NCBI GenBank assembly: GCA_910584125.1
Contig: CAJTXU010000002.1
Span: 1-64,000 of the forward strand
Origin: an uncultured Muribaculaceae bacterium
GTDB taxonomy: Bacteria; Bacteroidota; Bacteroidia; Bacteroidales; Muribaculaceae
Direction of reading: 5' to 3'
DNA: 64,000 nt
Part shown: in pieces, positions 52,844-62,854 of the stretch
Layout of the letters: each line of letters starts with the position of its first letter
How positions within the stretch are numbered: the first letter of the stretch is position 1
Program-made: the position numbers and the translations under genes
The notes under the pieces: model-generated
The model's database searches: none
What the model saw: the letters and a program-made list of their open reading frames with translations, nothing else
Told to the model about the DNA's origin: nothing

Positions 52844-54364
52844 ATGAAGAAGTCGTTGATGTGGATGCTGACGGTGGTGATGGCGATTACGTTCGCCGCG
52901 CTGCTATATTTCCAGATCATGTATCTGGAGAACATGGTGAAGATGCGTGATGAGCAGTTCACCGAAGGAGTCATGCGCGCCCTCAACACGACGTCGGAGT
53001 TTCTCGAACGCCAGGAGACGCTGCATTATCTCGAGCAGGACGTCAACATCATCGAGTCGTCGCTCTACGACGGCTACGGAAGCGACGAAGACAAGCTGCG
53101 CTATCAGGTGGAGAATCCCGACGGCAGCGTGACCAACTACACACTTTCGTCGCGCATCGACCATTCCGACGGCAACTCCCGTTTCAGATTCCCCTCGCCG
53201 GTGCAGGACATCGGCAGCCGCTACGGCATGATGCAGGAGGTGATACGCAGCCAGTATCTTTACCAGAAGGGACTGCTCGACGAGGTCATACTCAGCATAC
53301 TCCGCGACTCGAGCACGCGGCCCATAATGGAGAGGGCCGACTCGACAGTGATCCGCAACTGCCTGACGACCGAGCTGGCCAACAACGGCGTGCGCGTGCC
53401 GTTCGTGTTCGCCGTGCTCGACAGCCGCAACGACATGGTCTATCAGACCGAGGGATACCAAAACGGATCGAAAGACATATACTCGATACCCCTCTTCAAC
53501 AACACCGACCGCAGCTATACGCTCAACGTCGAGTTCCCGACCAAGAGCTCGTATATCTTCAAGTCGGTGAGGTTCATCATCCCGACGCTCGCGTTCACGG
53601 TGATTCTGCTCGTGGTGTTCGTCTACACGCTCATCCTGGCGTTCAGACAGAAGAACCTCGCCGAGATGAAGACGGATTTCGTCAACAACATGACCCATGA
53701 GCTCAAGACGCCCATCTCGACAATCTCGCTCGCGGGTCAGATGCTCAGCGACCCGTCGATCCGAAAGTCTCCCTCCTCGCTGACGCACCTCTCGGAGGTA
53801 ATCGTCGAGGAGTCGAAACGTCTGCGCTTCCAGGTGGAGAAGGTGCTGCAGCTGTCGGTGCTCGACCGCACGGGGAGCACGTTGAAATTCACCGACGTCA
53901 ACGCCAACGCGATAATCTACAACGTGGTGAACACATTCAAACTCAAAGTAGAGAAGCAGGGAGGCACCATCTCGGCGCGTCTCGACGCCGAGGACGCCGA
54001 GGTGAACGTCGACGAGATGCAGTTTACCAACGTGGTGTTCAACCTGCTCGACAACGCCCTGAAGTATATGAAGGAAGACGTCGAGCCCACGCTGGAGATC
54101 ACGACCCTCAACCTGCCGGGCAACCGGCTCGAGATACGCATCGCCGACAACGGCATAGGCATAAAGAAGGAGGATGCACGCCACATATTCGAGAAATTCT
54201 ATCGTGTCTCGACCGGCAACCGTCATGATGTCAAGGGCTTCGGCCTAGGGCTGGCCTATGTCAAGAAGATGATCGAGGCGTTCGGAGGCACGATCACGGT
54301 CGAAAGTGAGTTCGGCGTCGGAAGCACGTTCATCATCAACCTGCCTCTGGCGAGTGAAAATTAA
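52844..54364 (+). CDS. rprX: sensor histidine kinase (RprX-like)
   Basis: This 506-residue inner-membrane kinase has a first helix (about 5-30), a periplasmic sensor region of about 210 residues, and a second helix (about 245-268). HisKA follows with the phosphorylated His in NNMTHELKTP (near residue 285), then HATPase with N box FNLLDNALKY, G1 IADNGIGIKK, F box IFEKFYRV and G2 GFGLGLAYVK. It closely follows the layout of Bacteroides RprX. An AGGGAG motif lies about eight bases before the ATG, which is unusual in this phylum. Its regulator starts 130 bases downstream. Confidence 0.92.
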   Translation: MKKSLMWMLTVVMAITFAALLYFQIMYLENMVKMRDEQFTEGVMRALNTTSEFLERQETLHYLEQDVNIIESSLYDGYGSDEDKLRYQVENPDGSVTNYTLSSRIDHSDGNSRFRFPSPVQDIGSRYGMMQEVIRSQYLYQKGLLDEVILSILRDSSTRPIMERADSTVIRNCLTTELANNGVRVPFVFAVLDSRNDMVYQTEGYQNGSKDIYSIPLFNNTDRSYTLNVEFPTKSSYIFKSVRFIIPTLAFTVILLVVFVYTLILAFRQKNLAEMKTDFVNNMTHELKTPISTISLAGQMLSDPSIRKSPSSLTHLSEVIVEESKRLRFQVEKVLQLSVLDRTGSTLKFTDVNANAIIYNVVNTFKLKVEKQGGTISARLDAEDAEVNVDEMQFTNVVFNLLDNALKYMKEDVEPTLEITTLNLPGNRLEIRIADNGIGIKKEDARHIFEKFYRVSTGNRHDVKGFGLGLAYVKKMIEAFGGTITVESEFGVGSTFIINLPLASEN

Positions 54365-54494
54365 TTTTAACAATTGATGCGGAAATTTGGCAATTCGTTT
54401 GTTATAAAAATATGAAAATTTAACAGAACGGGGTCTCTATCCTGTCGTGTCCCCCGTCATGACGATAGAAGAGTCTGTGAAAACATGATAAAGT

Positions 54495-55193
54495 ATGGAT
54501 GACAAGTTAAAGATACTTCTCTGTGAAGATGACGAGAACCTGGGGATGCTCCTCAGGGAGTTTCTTCAGGCGAAAGGTTTCTATGCCGACCTTTGCCCCG
54601 ATGGCGACAAAGGCTACAAGGCGTTCCTCAAGGGGAAATATGACCTGTGTGTTCTCGACGTGATGATGCCGAAGAAAGACGGTTTCACATTGGCTCAGGA
54701 GATCAGGAACGTCAACAGCGAGGTCCCCATCATCTTCCTGACCGCCAAGAATATGAAAGAGGACGTGCTGCAGGGCTTCAAGCTCGGGGCAGACGACTAT
54801 ATCACCAAACCCTTCTCGATGGAGGAGCTCGTGTCGCGTATCAGCGCCATCCTGCGCCGTGTCCGCGGCAAGAAAGATAAGGAGATTACCGTCTACCGGA
54901 TTGGCAAATACACGTTCGACACTCAGAAGCAGACTCTGATAGCCGACAACAAGACCCAGAAGCTCACCACCAAGGAGTCGGAGCTGCTGTCGCTGCTGTG
55001 CCAGCACATCAACGAGATTCTGGAGCGCAACTACGCGCTGAAGTCGATCTGGATCGACGACAACTACTTCAACGCCCGCAGCATGGACGTCTACATCACC
55101 AAGCTCCGCAAGCTGCTGCGCGATGACCCGCAGATCGAGATCATCAACATCCACGGCAAAGGCTACAAGCTCATCGCCCCCACCGACGACTGA
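54495..55193 (+). CDS. rprY: OmpR-family response regulator (RprY-like)
   Basis: RprY (232 residues) has a receiver domain with acidic pair EDDE, phospho-acceptor Asp in LCVLDVMMPKKDG (near residue 55), Thr in FLTAKN and Lys in ITKPFS. A winged-helix DNA-binding domain follows (about 130-230; LTTKESELLSLLCQHINEIL, ARSMDVYITKLRKLL). In Bacteroides, RprY was described in connection with outer-membrane and stress genes. The gap after rprX (54365-54494) has no clear promoter, so it is probably co-transcribed with rprX. Confidence 0.93.
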   Translation: MDDKLKILLCEDDENLGMLLREFLQAKGFYADLCPDGDKGYKAFLKGKYDLCVLDVMMPKKDGFTLAQEIRNVNSEVPIIFLTAKNMKEDVLQGFKLGADDYITKPFSMEELVSRISAILRRVRGKKDKEITVYRIGKYTFDTQKQTLIADNKTQKLTTKESELLSLLCQHINEILERNYALKSIWIDDNYFNARSMDVYITKLRKLLRDDPQIEIINIHGKGYKLIAPTDD

Positions 55194-55213
55194 AAAGGCT
55201 ATATATAACCCAG

Positions 55214-55260
55214 AAACCCAAAAGCCCTCGACCTTCTCCAGGTCGAGGGCTTTTGGGTTT
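55214..55260. terminator. perfect bidirectional terminator between rprY and sprA
   Basis: Arms of 21 bases at 55214-55234 and 55240-55260 are exactly complementary with a five-base loop. AAAA and TTTT tracts at both ends allow use in both directions for the convergent genes. Confidence 0.9.
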
Positions 55261-55272
55261 CCAATGTTCGCG

Positions 55273-58200
55273 TCAGCGGGCCAGGGAGACGTTGACGGCG
55301 ATGCCGTAGTTGGAGTTGCTCGTGGGGTAAGCGGAGTTCGATACGAGCGGTGTGTTGGTCTGGTGGTCGAAGAAGGCCGACAACGTGATGCGCTTGCTCA
55401 GTATGTAGCTTGCCATGAAGTTGACCGAGAATGTGCTCGTGCCCTGCGTGGCCTGCGTATAGGCGGTCTCGATGCGGCGTATCAGCGACTGGTTGTTGCT
55501 GTAGGAGAAGTCGAGGTTGAGCGTAAGGTCGTTCGACACGCTGCCCTGCTTGCCGCCGCCGATCTTGAGGATCTTGTTGAAGTTGGCTATCTTGTAGCCC
55601 GCTCCGATCGTCATCTGCTTCGAAAGCGTCTCCACCACCTGACCGGCCGACGTGTTGAGGTTGAGCGTGCGCGAGTCACGGTATTCGGCATTGAAGGTCA
55701 CGTCGTTGAAGAGAGTGAACTTCAATCCGATCAGCGGGGCGAACTTCTCGGTAATCGACACCGAGGCGATGTTGAACGGTGTCGACGGAATCGGCTGCTG
55801 GCTCTGTTCGTTGAGAATGAACCCCTGGTCGCCCGTACCTCCTGCGGCCGGAATCCAGTTCATGAAGCTCGAATACGAACCGACCGAGTAAGTACACTGA
55901 TATGCGTGCGAGAGCGTGAACGACTTGAACCACTTCTTCATGTTGCCGAGGTTGATGAAACCGTCGTAGGTGACGCGCCAGTTGGGGCGCATCGACGACA
56001 GACCCGGGAAATGGTCGAGGCCGACCTTGCCCGGCTTCTGGCCTGTGTAGGCGGCGATGAACGCCGGAATAAGCACATCGGCGCTGGTGCGGCTCACGGC
56101 GCTCACCTCCGGATTGTAGGGCGCGCCCGCCATCGGGCTTCCCTCCATGAATCCGGCCGAGGGATACTGCGTGCCGGCATATGCGCTCTCGATGCGCGAG
56201 GCCACCTGCGGAATGTACGACAGGAAATTGTCGAACGCGTCCGAACGGTATCCGTTGTCGGCGTCATAGTTGCGGAGCGACGTGGGGAACGCCCATGCCG
56301 TGCGCACGTAATTGCCCGAGAACGATGTCGGCATCCCGGAGTACATGAACTGCATCTGCTCGGTCCGCGCGTCGGTGAGATTGGAAGTCAACAGAATCTT
56401 GAGACCGCGTATCGGCTCGAGGTTGAGCTCGAAATTGAACTCCTGACTCCGGCTCCACAGCGCGGGCGACACCTGCTCGGACGTGGTGATGAGCCAGTCG
56501 CGGGCCAGGGCCTTCTCGACATAATCCCTGTCGTAGAAACCGAAGGCGAAGTCGAGACCGGGAGCCATGGGGCCGTAGCTGGTCGACTGGCCGAAGACAT
56601 TGCCGACATTGGGCGCGTAGAGCGGCACGTTGAGCGAATGGCTGCTGCGCCACTTGAACGACAGCGAGCGGGGCATCATCAGGAATCTCAGCGCATGCTC
56701 GGCGAGCTCGGTGCCGAAGCTCTTCTTGTCGTCGGAGCTCTTGCGGTCCTCGAGGATGGTAATGGCGAGGTTCATGCGGCCGGTGTCGGTGATCTGGATG
56801 GTGTTCTCGTCGACTACCTTGTATTTCACCTTCACCACCTTGCCGCCGGACTTAGCCGAGAAGCGGATTTTCTTGTTGTTGAGGTTATGCTTCACTGTCG
56901 TGGCCGAATCGGGAGAGAGCGTTATGGCACGCTCGAATCGCTTCGGCTTGCCCGACTTGCCCGACCGTCCGTCGGTCTTGCCATTGCCCTTGTCGTTATC
57001 CTTATCTTTGCCCTTGTCGAGTTTTCCCTTGTCGTTGCGGTTCTTGTTGTTACGGTTACCGCGCGAGCCGGAGCCCGAGAAGCGCTTGTTGATCTTCTGC
57101 AGGTATTTCGACTTGTTGAAGAGGGTCTCGAAATTGAGGCGTGCGTCGGCGTTCCATGAAGTCTGATTCTGGATGGTGTTGCCGAGATAGATGTCGTCGA
57201 CTGTCGCGCCCTTGTCCCAATGGTAGACCGAATTGTAGCTTACCGAACCGGTGAGATAATCGAGGAACGGAATCTTGTTGAACGGTGCGCGGTAGGTACC
57301 GGTGAACGTCTGGTTGTAGTTCCAGGGCGTACCGAGATGCCTGATCGACGACATGACGGTGTCCTTCCACTCGCGGTACTGATCGGGGAAGAGACGCTTG
57401 TTGACGGCGCCGATCGTCTCCTCGATGCGGGCGGTGGTGTTGCTGGCGAACGAGAGCGAGAGCGACTTTGTGAGGTTCCATGTCAACGACAGCTGGCGAT
57501 CCCAGGTGAAATTCTTGCTCACCTGCACGGGGAGCTGGAAGTCGACGTCGACCTCCGAGCGCGTCTGCTGCTCGTAGTAGTAGCGGTGCATCGAGGTATA
57601 GAACGTCAGGTTGGTGAAGAGCCAGTTGAGCTCCCAGTCCTTGAAGAACTTGGCCGTCTTGCCCTTCCCCTTGATCCAGCCGAACGGCTTGAGCGGCTTG
57701 AAATAGGGGGTATAGGAATACTGGAACGAGCCTCGGTAGTCGTAGGTGTTCTCGTACTCGGTGACGGGGTCGAGGTTCTTCTGCTTGTTGTAGGAGAAGG
57801 TCAGCGTGAAGTTGGCGGGATCCCATGGCATGGGATTCTTGCTCTGGACGTTGAACCTGAAGTTGGACACCGAGAAGCTCTCGGTGGTCTTGCGCGTGAT
57901 GGCGTAGGAGTTGATCGAGTCTTTCTCGGCCTTGGTCGCCGCGGCGTCGAGCGCGTCCTTGAGCAGGATATCCTGGTCGAGGGGATTGTATTTCGGGGTC
58001 GTCGTCTCCTGCGAGCGCGTGAAATACACGGGGGCGTTGAGCTTGGCCTTCTCGGGGAGGATCTTGCCGACATCTCCCTGCACCACGACATTATACTGGT
58101 CGTAGGTGTCGAGACGTCTCTGCGAGAGACCCTGGTCGACGGCACCGAAGCCGTCGGTCTCGCGGTGATAGCTGAAGTTGACCATGGCGACGTCTGAGAG

Positions 58201-61200
58201 CGACAGGCTCGCGTTGGCGTTCAACGCCCAGCCGCCCGACTCGTTGAAATCGGTGACCTTCATCTCGTTGACCCAGATCGTGCCGTCCTTGACCGAGTTG
58301 GAGCGGTTGCGCACGCCGATGAGCATGACGCGCACGTCCGAAAGCGAGGGGTTGCCCATCACTCCGGCGGTGTTGTGGTCGTTGTCGGGGTCGATCATCG
58401 TATACAGTTTGGTGTATCCAACGCCCTCGGTGTGGGCGCTGCGCTCGCGGTTGCGCTCGGTCTTCACACGGGTGAACAGGTCGAGGGGAACGTCGAGGCG
58501 GTTGGACGTGGGCCATACCCTCGCGCGGTCCTGGCTGTTGAAGTTGTTGTAGCGGCCGGGAGGCGTGAGGTCGAGGGGTATCTCGTATTCGTAGTAGTTG
58601 TTCTTGACGTCCGAACCGAGGCGGATGAAGAGCGAGAAGTCGCCGTTGCGGAGGTTGGTGACATTGTCGACCAGAGCCTCGGCGTGAACCCACATCTGCA
58701 TGCGGCGGTAGATGCGGAGGTCCATCTGGGTGTTCTTGTATATGCCGCGGGCGTCGCCGGGCTGAATGCCCTTGAGAGTCATCTCGAGCGACTGCTCGTT
58801 GAGCTGCGTGGCCTGGGCCGCGCCGGGATCCTGGTCGCGGGTCACGCCGGGAGGCAGCACGTAGTTCACCGGCTCACGACCGGAGTTCTCCTCGATGTTG
58901 ACGACGCTCATGTCGACCGTTCCCTCGGCGGGCGAGTCGTTGCGAGAGTTGAGGTTGAACTTATAGTCGCGCCACTCGCCGCGCACGAGCTCGAGGGTGG
59001 CGAAACGCAGATGGGTCACCTCCTTGAAACCGGTCATGAACATGCGGGCGAAGCGCACCGTGGTGAAGTCGTTGATGCCGCCCACCACCTTGTCGGGCGA
59101 GTTGAGGGGCACCTTGAAGAGATACCACACGGCGGTCTGCTTGCCTTCGGGCGTGGAGACCTCCGAGACCTGCTTGTCGGTGATGTAGTTGCGGCCCACC
59201 TCAAGGTCCTCGGGGCGGATCGAGATCTTGTATTCGAAATAGCGCTCGTATTCGTTGAGCGTGTTGTCCTGGTTGATGTCCTCGACATCGGGCACGGCGC
59301 GCGCCGACTGATATTGAGGATTGGTGGACTCATCGGGCGATAGCGAGTTGCCTTCGACGCCGTTGTAACGCTTGTAGCGGTCGAGGATACCGGCCTTGAC
59401 CTCGTCGTAATAGTTCGAGCGGTAGAAGTGGTAGTTGTCGCCCGCGGGGTCGTTCATGGGCGAGAAGGGGTCTTCCTGCATGGCGGCGATTGTGCTGGCC
59501 GGGAGTTTGGATCGCAGACGGTCGAGATAATCCTTATATGAAGAGAAGGTGAACTCATCGTCGTTGGGAAGGCCGTCGAGGCCGACGTCCTGCAGCAGGC
59601 GCGACGTCGAGTTGTTGTCGAACGCATAAGTCAGCGAGTTCTGTCGCGACACGCGTCCCCAGTTGGTCTCGGTGATGAAATCGTAATTGCCGTCGACGGG
59701 CAGACCGTTCTCGTAGCTCTTCATGCCGTCCTTTAGGATATCCTCGCTGATCTCGCCGAAGTTGAAGTAGAGGTCGCCGCCCTCGCGGTTGTGGTTGTCC
59801 TCGTCGAGGAAGGGGTCGAGCAGCCAGAACTGGATGTATTCGACGTTCGACGTCTCGAAGTTGGTGTTGTCCATCTTGCGCATGATTCCGCCCCACCGCT
59901 TCTCGGGGTTGAGCAGCGAACCGTCGGAGTCGATGTTGTCGGCGTCGAGGTTGTAGGGGCCACGCTCGCGGGGATAGAACGAGAGATTGAGCGTCTGGAT
60001 CCAGTTGGCCTCGCCATAAGCGAGGTCGCGGTAAGGGAAGAGCTCGTTGACATATATCTCGCGCACGTACGGGCTCGACATCTGGTGCGGGTCGTTCTTG
60101 AGGTAGCCGGGCAGCATGTTGGAGTTGCGCTGAGTCCAGGCGCGGTCTATGTAGTACCAGGCGAGCAGGGCGCGGTTCTTGCCGTAGGCCACGTCGTTGG
60201 AGAGAGCGGCCTCCGGGAAGAGGGCGTCCGGACCAGAGTCGTAAGGTGTCGAGGCGAGAAACCATGAATAGGGCGAGCGCAGGTCGATGCCGGTCTGGGT
60301 GGCCTCGAAGTCGTCGATATAGCTCGAACCCTTGTTGCTGCCGCTCTTCTGCTTGTGGGGCACGAGCTGCGCGAACTCTGCGTTGACGCTGAAAGTCGAC
60401 GGCGCGGTGGCGTTGATGGTCGGCACCTTGTTGAGAAGGTTGGTGAGCCACTGGAAGTCCTTGCGGTAGCTGAGGTTGAGGCCCCACATGGTGTTGTTGA
60501 TCACCTCGTCGCCGATGTTGACCTTCTCGGTGAGTGCCTTCTCGGAGAAATTGAGTATAGTGGCCCCGAGGGTGAAGTCCTTGTTGAAGGCATACTGGGC
60601 ATCGAGACCGAGCAGCGTCTTGCGCTGCATCGAGAACATCGACTGGTTCTCGAGCGTCACGCTGACGTTCGTGCCCGAGTCGATGATGCTCTGGTTGGTG
60701 ATGGTCACAATACCCATCGAGTAGTCGACGGTGTAGTCGGAATTCTCGGTGAGCACGACGCCTCCGGCCATGACGACCACCGATCCGCGGGGTACGTTCA
60801 TGGCGTTGAGACGGATTGTCGCGCCGTTGGACGCCTGGTATTCGCCCATGAGCGAATATTTGTTCTTGTCGGCGAACTGCCGGGCCACGACGAGCGTCGA
60901 GTCATACAGCTCGCGGTAGACGTACTGGTCGGCGATGGCGGGATCACCGATCTTGCGCGCCAGATGCTCGCCGAAGGGCTCGGCGACGGGGAAGATGATC
61001 TTGCCCGACTGTGACTGCACCGTGTAGCCCTCCACATAGTCGAAGAATCCGTCGGGGTTCGACTCCTGGTTGGAGTCGATGCGGTCGAGATTCATGACCT
61101 GCAGCAGCGGCTGGTTGGCTATCGCCCCGACGGGGAGGTAGTTTATCTCCGTGCCAGTGGTGTCGCTTAGGAACTTGATGTTCATCTTGAAGTTCTTGCT

Positions 61201-62820
61201 CTGCAGCTGGTAGGCGCCGAGGGCGTAGACGTTCTTCATCATCAGTCGCCACATCGGCAGCTTGGGCGACACGGTGGTGGAGCGCAGCATCTTGAGATAT
61301 AGCGACTCGCTGGTGGTGGTGACGTCGGAAGAGAACTCCCCCACCTGGTAGACCTTGCCGCCGTAGGTGTATTCGTATGCCACGGCGAGCACCTCGTCGG
61401 TGTTGAGGGCCGACTTGAGCGATATGTATCCGAGGTCGGAGTTGAGCGTGTATTCGCTCTCGCGCAGCAGACGCGCGGACTCGACCTTCTCGTAGTCGCG
61501 GCCGCCCTCGATGCCGAACGCACGCAGAGGCTCGAGCGTCTGCGTGACGGAGTTGATGTTGCGCGCGCCGGGATAGTCATTCTTTATGACTGTCAGCAGG
61601 TTGTTCGACTGGTTGCTGGGGGTGTCGTAGGCCGTGTTGGGCGTCCAGTAGTCGGAGGCGAGGTTGCTGTTCTCGCCGAGGTCCATGAAGCCGACGAAGT
61701 TTCGCGACTCGTTGTAGTTGCCGTTCTTGTTGGTGATCCACACCTCGATGCGGGTGATCTTGATGCCCGACGAGACGTGGGGCAGCCGCGAGGCGAACCG
61801 GTCGTAGTTCTCATAGAAATACTGCGCGAGGAAGAAGTGGCGGTTGGCGTCGTAGTTGTCGGCCTTGATGCTGAACTTGGTGCTCTGCACGCCGCCCTGG
61901 GTGCTGACGGTCTTCGACTCGGAGTTCTGCTGCGAGACGAGACCGGTGAGAGTAAGCTTGCCGAACTGCAGCTTGGCCTTCATGCCGAAGAGGGCCGTAC
62001 CGCCGCGGATCAGGCTCGACCCGGTGGTCATGCTCACGTTGCCGGCCTCGATGTTCTTGATGATCTCGTCTTCCTTGCCTTCGTACTGCAGCTTGAGGTT
62101 CTGCGAGTCGAACGAGAAGGTGGCGTCTGTGTTGTAGTTCATGTTGAACTTCATCTTGTCGCCGACCGAGGCGTTGATTGTGGCCTGGATCTTCTGGTCG
62201 AAGTCGAAATATGTCTTGCGGCGGTTGCGCATCGACAGCGCAGGGTTGTCGGTCTTGTTGCTCTTGATGCCCATCGAGAGCTGGATCGAGCCCTGTGTCT
62301 GGAGACGCACGCCGCCGGGGCCGAAGATTTTCTCAAGCGGACCGAGCGAGAAGTTCATGTCGAAGATGTTGAAGGGCTCTTTGTCTTTCTTCTCGTATGT
62401 CTCGCGGTTGCGCTCGCTGAAGTATCCGAAGAGATCCTTGCGCATCATCATGTTGTTGTATTCCTCGGCGGTCATCATGTAGGGGGTGACGATCTCGCGG
62501 TCGCCGAGCATGGTTCGCAGCACGTACATGCCCGTCTCGGGGTCGTATACGGCCTCGGTCTTGATGTTGGACGGATTGCGTAGATCGGCGGGATACTCCT
62601 TGCCGTCCATATAATCCTCGGGCGTGACTGGCACGGTAGGCTGCACGCGCCCGGGGAGTTCGAGCGTGTCGGAGGGTATATATGTCGGAGATTCCGGCTC
62701 GGCGGGAGGAGGGGGCTTGAGCTCGCTCTTGCGGTATTGCGGGCGAGCCATCACCGTGGCAAGCAGCACAGCGATGAACACTGTGGCCAGAACTGACAAC
62801 TGACTGCGTGAGAAATGCAT
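55273..62820 (-). CDS. sprA: T9SS outer-membrane translocon SprA (Sov)
   Basis: At 2515 residues this is the SprA/Sov protein, the giant barrel through which T9SS cargo crosses the outer membrane in Bacteroidetes. It starts with a signal peptide (LATVFIAVLLATVMA), a Pro-rich segment (KPPPPAEPESP), and then long stretches of amphipathic strands and SprA signatures (FGMKAKLQFGKLTLTGLVSQ, SSYIDDFEATQTGIDLRSP). A Lys/Asp/Gly-rich low-complexity insert (about residues 1915-1960) is local variation. The last strand ends GIAVNVSLAR. The gene follows ruvA by 34 bases, the common Bacteroidetes order. Confidence 0.96.
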   Translation of the reverse strand: MHFSRSQLSVLATVFIAVLLATVMARPQYRKSELKPPPPAEPESPTYIPSDTLELPGRVQPTVPVTPEDYMDGKEYPADLRNPSNIKTEAVYDPETGMYVLRTMLGDREIVTPYMMTAEEYNNMMMRKDLFGYFSERNRETYEKKDKEPFNIFDMNFSLGPLEKIFGPGGVRLQTQGSIQLSMGIKSNKTDNPALSMRNRRKTYFDFDQKIQATINASVGDKMKFNMNYNTDATFSFDSQNLKLQYEGKEDEIIKNIEAGNVSMTTGSSLIRGGTALFGMKAKLQFGKLTLTGLVSQQNSESKTVSTQGGVQSTKFSIKADNYDANRHFFLAQYFYENYDRFASRLPHVSSGIKITRIEVWITNKNGNYNESRNFVGFMDLGENSNLASDYWTPNTAYDTPSNQSNNLLTVIKNDYPGARNINSVTQTLEPLRAFGIEGGRDYEKVESARLLRESEYTLNSDLGYISLKSALNTDEVLAVAYEYTYGGKVYQVGEFSSDVTTTSESLYLKMLRSTTVSPKLPMWRLMMKNVYALGAYQLQSKNFKMNIKFLSDTTGTEINYLPVGAIANQPLLQVMNLDRIDSNQESNPDGFFDYVEGYTVQSQSGKIIFPVAEPFGEHLARKIGDPAIADQYVYRELYDSTLVVARQFADKNKYSLMGEYQASNGATIRLNAMNVPRGSVVVMAGGVVLTENSDYTVDYSMGIVTITNQSIIDSGTNVSVTLENQSMFSMQRKTLLGLDAQYAFNKDFTLGATILNFSEKALTEKVNIGDEVINNTMWGLNLSYRKDFQWLTNLLNKVPTINATAPSTFSVNAEFAQLVPHKQKSGSNKGSSYIDDFEATQTGIDLRSPYSWFLASTPYDSGPDALFPEAALSNDVAYGKNRALLAWYYIDRAWTQRNSNMLPGYLKNDPHQMSSPYVREIYVNELFPYRDLAYGEANWIQTLNLSFYPRERGPYNLDADNIDSDGSLLNPEKRWGGIMRKMDNTNFETSNVEYIQFWLLDPFLDEDNHNREGGDLYFNFGEISEDILKDGMKSYENGLPVDGNYDFITETNWGRVSRQNSLTYAFDNNSTSRLLQDVGLDGLPNDDEFTFSSYKDYLDRLRSKLPASTIAAMQEDPFSPMNDPAGDNYHFYRSNYYDEVKAGILDRYKRYNGVEGNSLSPDESTNPQYQSARAVPDVEDINQDNTLNEYERYFEYKISIRPEDLEVGRNYITDKQVSEVSTPEGKQTAVWYLFKVPLNSPDKVVGGINDFTTVRFARMFMTGFKEVTHLRFATLELVRGEWRDYKFNLNSRNDSPAEGTVDMSVVNIEENSGREPVNYVLPPGVTRDQDPGAAQATQLNEQSLEMTLKGIQPGDARGIYKNTQMDLRIYRRMQMWVHAEALVDNVTNLRNGDFSLFIRLGSDVKNNYYEYEIPLDLTPPGRYNNFNSQDRARVWPTSNRLDVPLDLFTRVKTERNRERSAHTEGVGYTKLYTMIDPDNDHNTAGVMGNPSLSDVRVMLIGVRNRSNSVKDGTIWVNEMKVTDFNESGGWALNANASLSLSDVAMVNFSYHRETDGFGAVDQGLSQRRLDTYDQYNVVVQGDVGKILPEKAKLNAPVYFTRSQETTTPKYNPLDQDILLKDALDAAATKAEKDSINSYAITRKTTESFSVSNFRFNVQSKNPMPWDPANFTLTFSYNKQKNLDPVTEYENTYDYRGSFQYSYTPYFKPLKPFGWIKGKGKTAKFFKDWELNWLFTNLTFYTSMHRYYYEQQTRSEVDVDFQLPVQVSKNFTWDRQLSLTWNLTKSLSLSFASNTTARIEETIGAVNKRLFPDQYREWKDTVMSSIRHLGTPWNYNQTFTGTYRAPFNKIPFLDYLTGSVSYNSVYHWDKGATVDDIYLGNTIQNQTSWNADARLNFETLFNKSKYLQKINKRFSGSGSRGNRNNKNRNDKGKLDKGKDKDNDKGNGKTDGRSGKSGKPKRFERAITLSPDSATTVKHNLNNKKIRFSAKSGGKVVKVKYKVVDENTIQITDTGRMNLAITILEDRKSSDDKKSFGTELAEHALRFLMMPRSLSFKWRSSHSLNVPLYAPNVGNVFGQSTSYGPMAPGLDFAFGFYDRDYVEKALARDWLITTSEQVSPALWSRSQEFNFELNLEPIRGLKILLTSNLTDARTEQMQFMYSGMPTSFSGNYVRTAWAFPTSLRNYDADNGYRSDAFDNFLSYIPQVASRIESAYAGTQYPSAGFMEGSPMAGAPYNPEVSAVSRTSADVLIPAFIAAYTGQKPGKVGLDHFPGLSSMRPNWRVTYDGFINLGNMKKWFKSFTLSHAYQCTYSVGSYSSFMNWIPAAGGTGDQGFILNEQSQQPIPSTPFNIASVSITEKFAPLIGLKFTLFNDVTFNAEYRDSRTLNLNTSAGQVVETLSKQMTIGAGYKIANFNKILKIGGGKQGSVSNDLTLNLDFSYSNNQSLIRRIETAYTQATQGTSTFSVNFMASYILSKRITLSAFFDHQTNTPLVSNSAYPTSNSNYGIAVNVSLAR

Positions 62821-62854
62821 GCTTTAGGGTCGAAAAGTTATAGTGTTGCCGCGC

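Noticed and set aside
55123..57159. 678-residue plus-strand open frame over the 3' end of sprA
   Set aside because: Antisense to sprA, with biased composition (Arg, Val, Glu, His) and no motif. It also crosses a perfect terminator.
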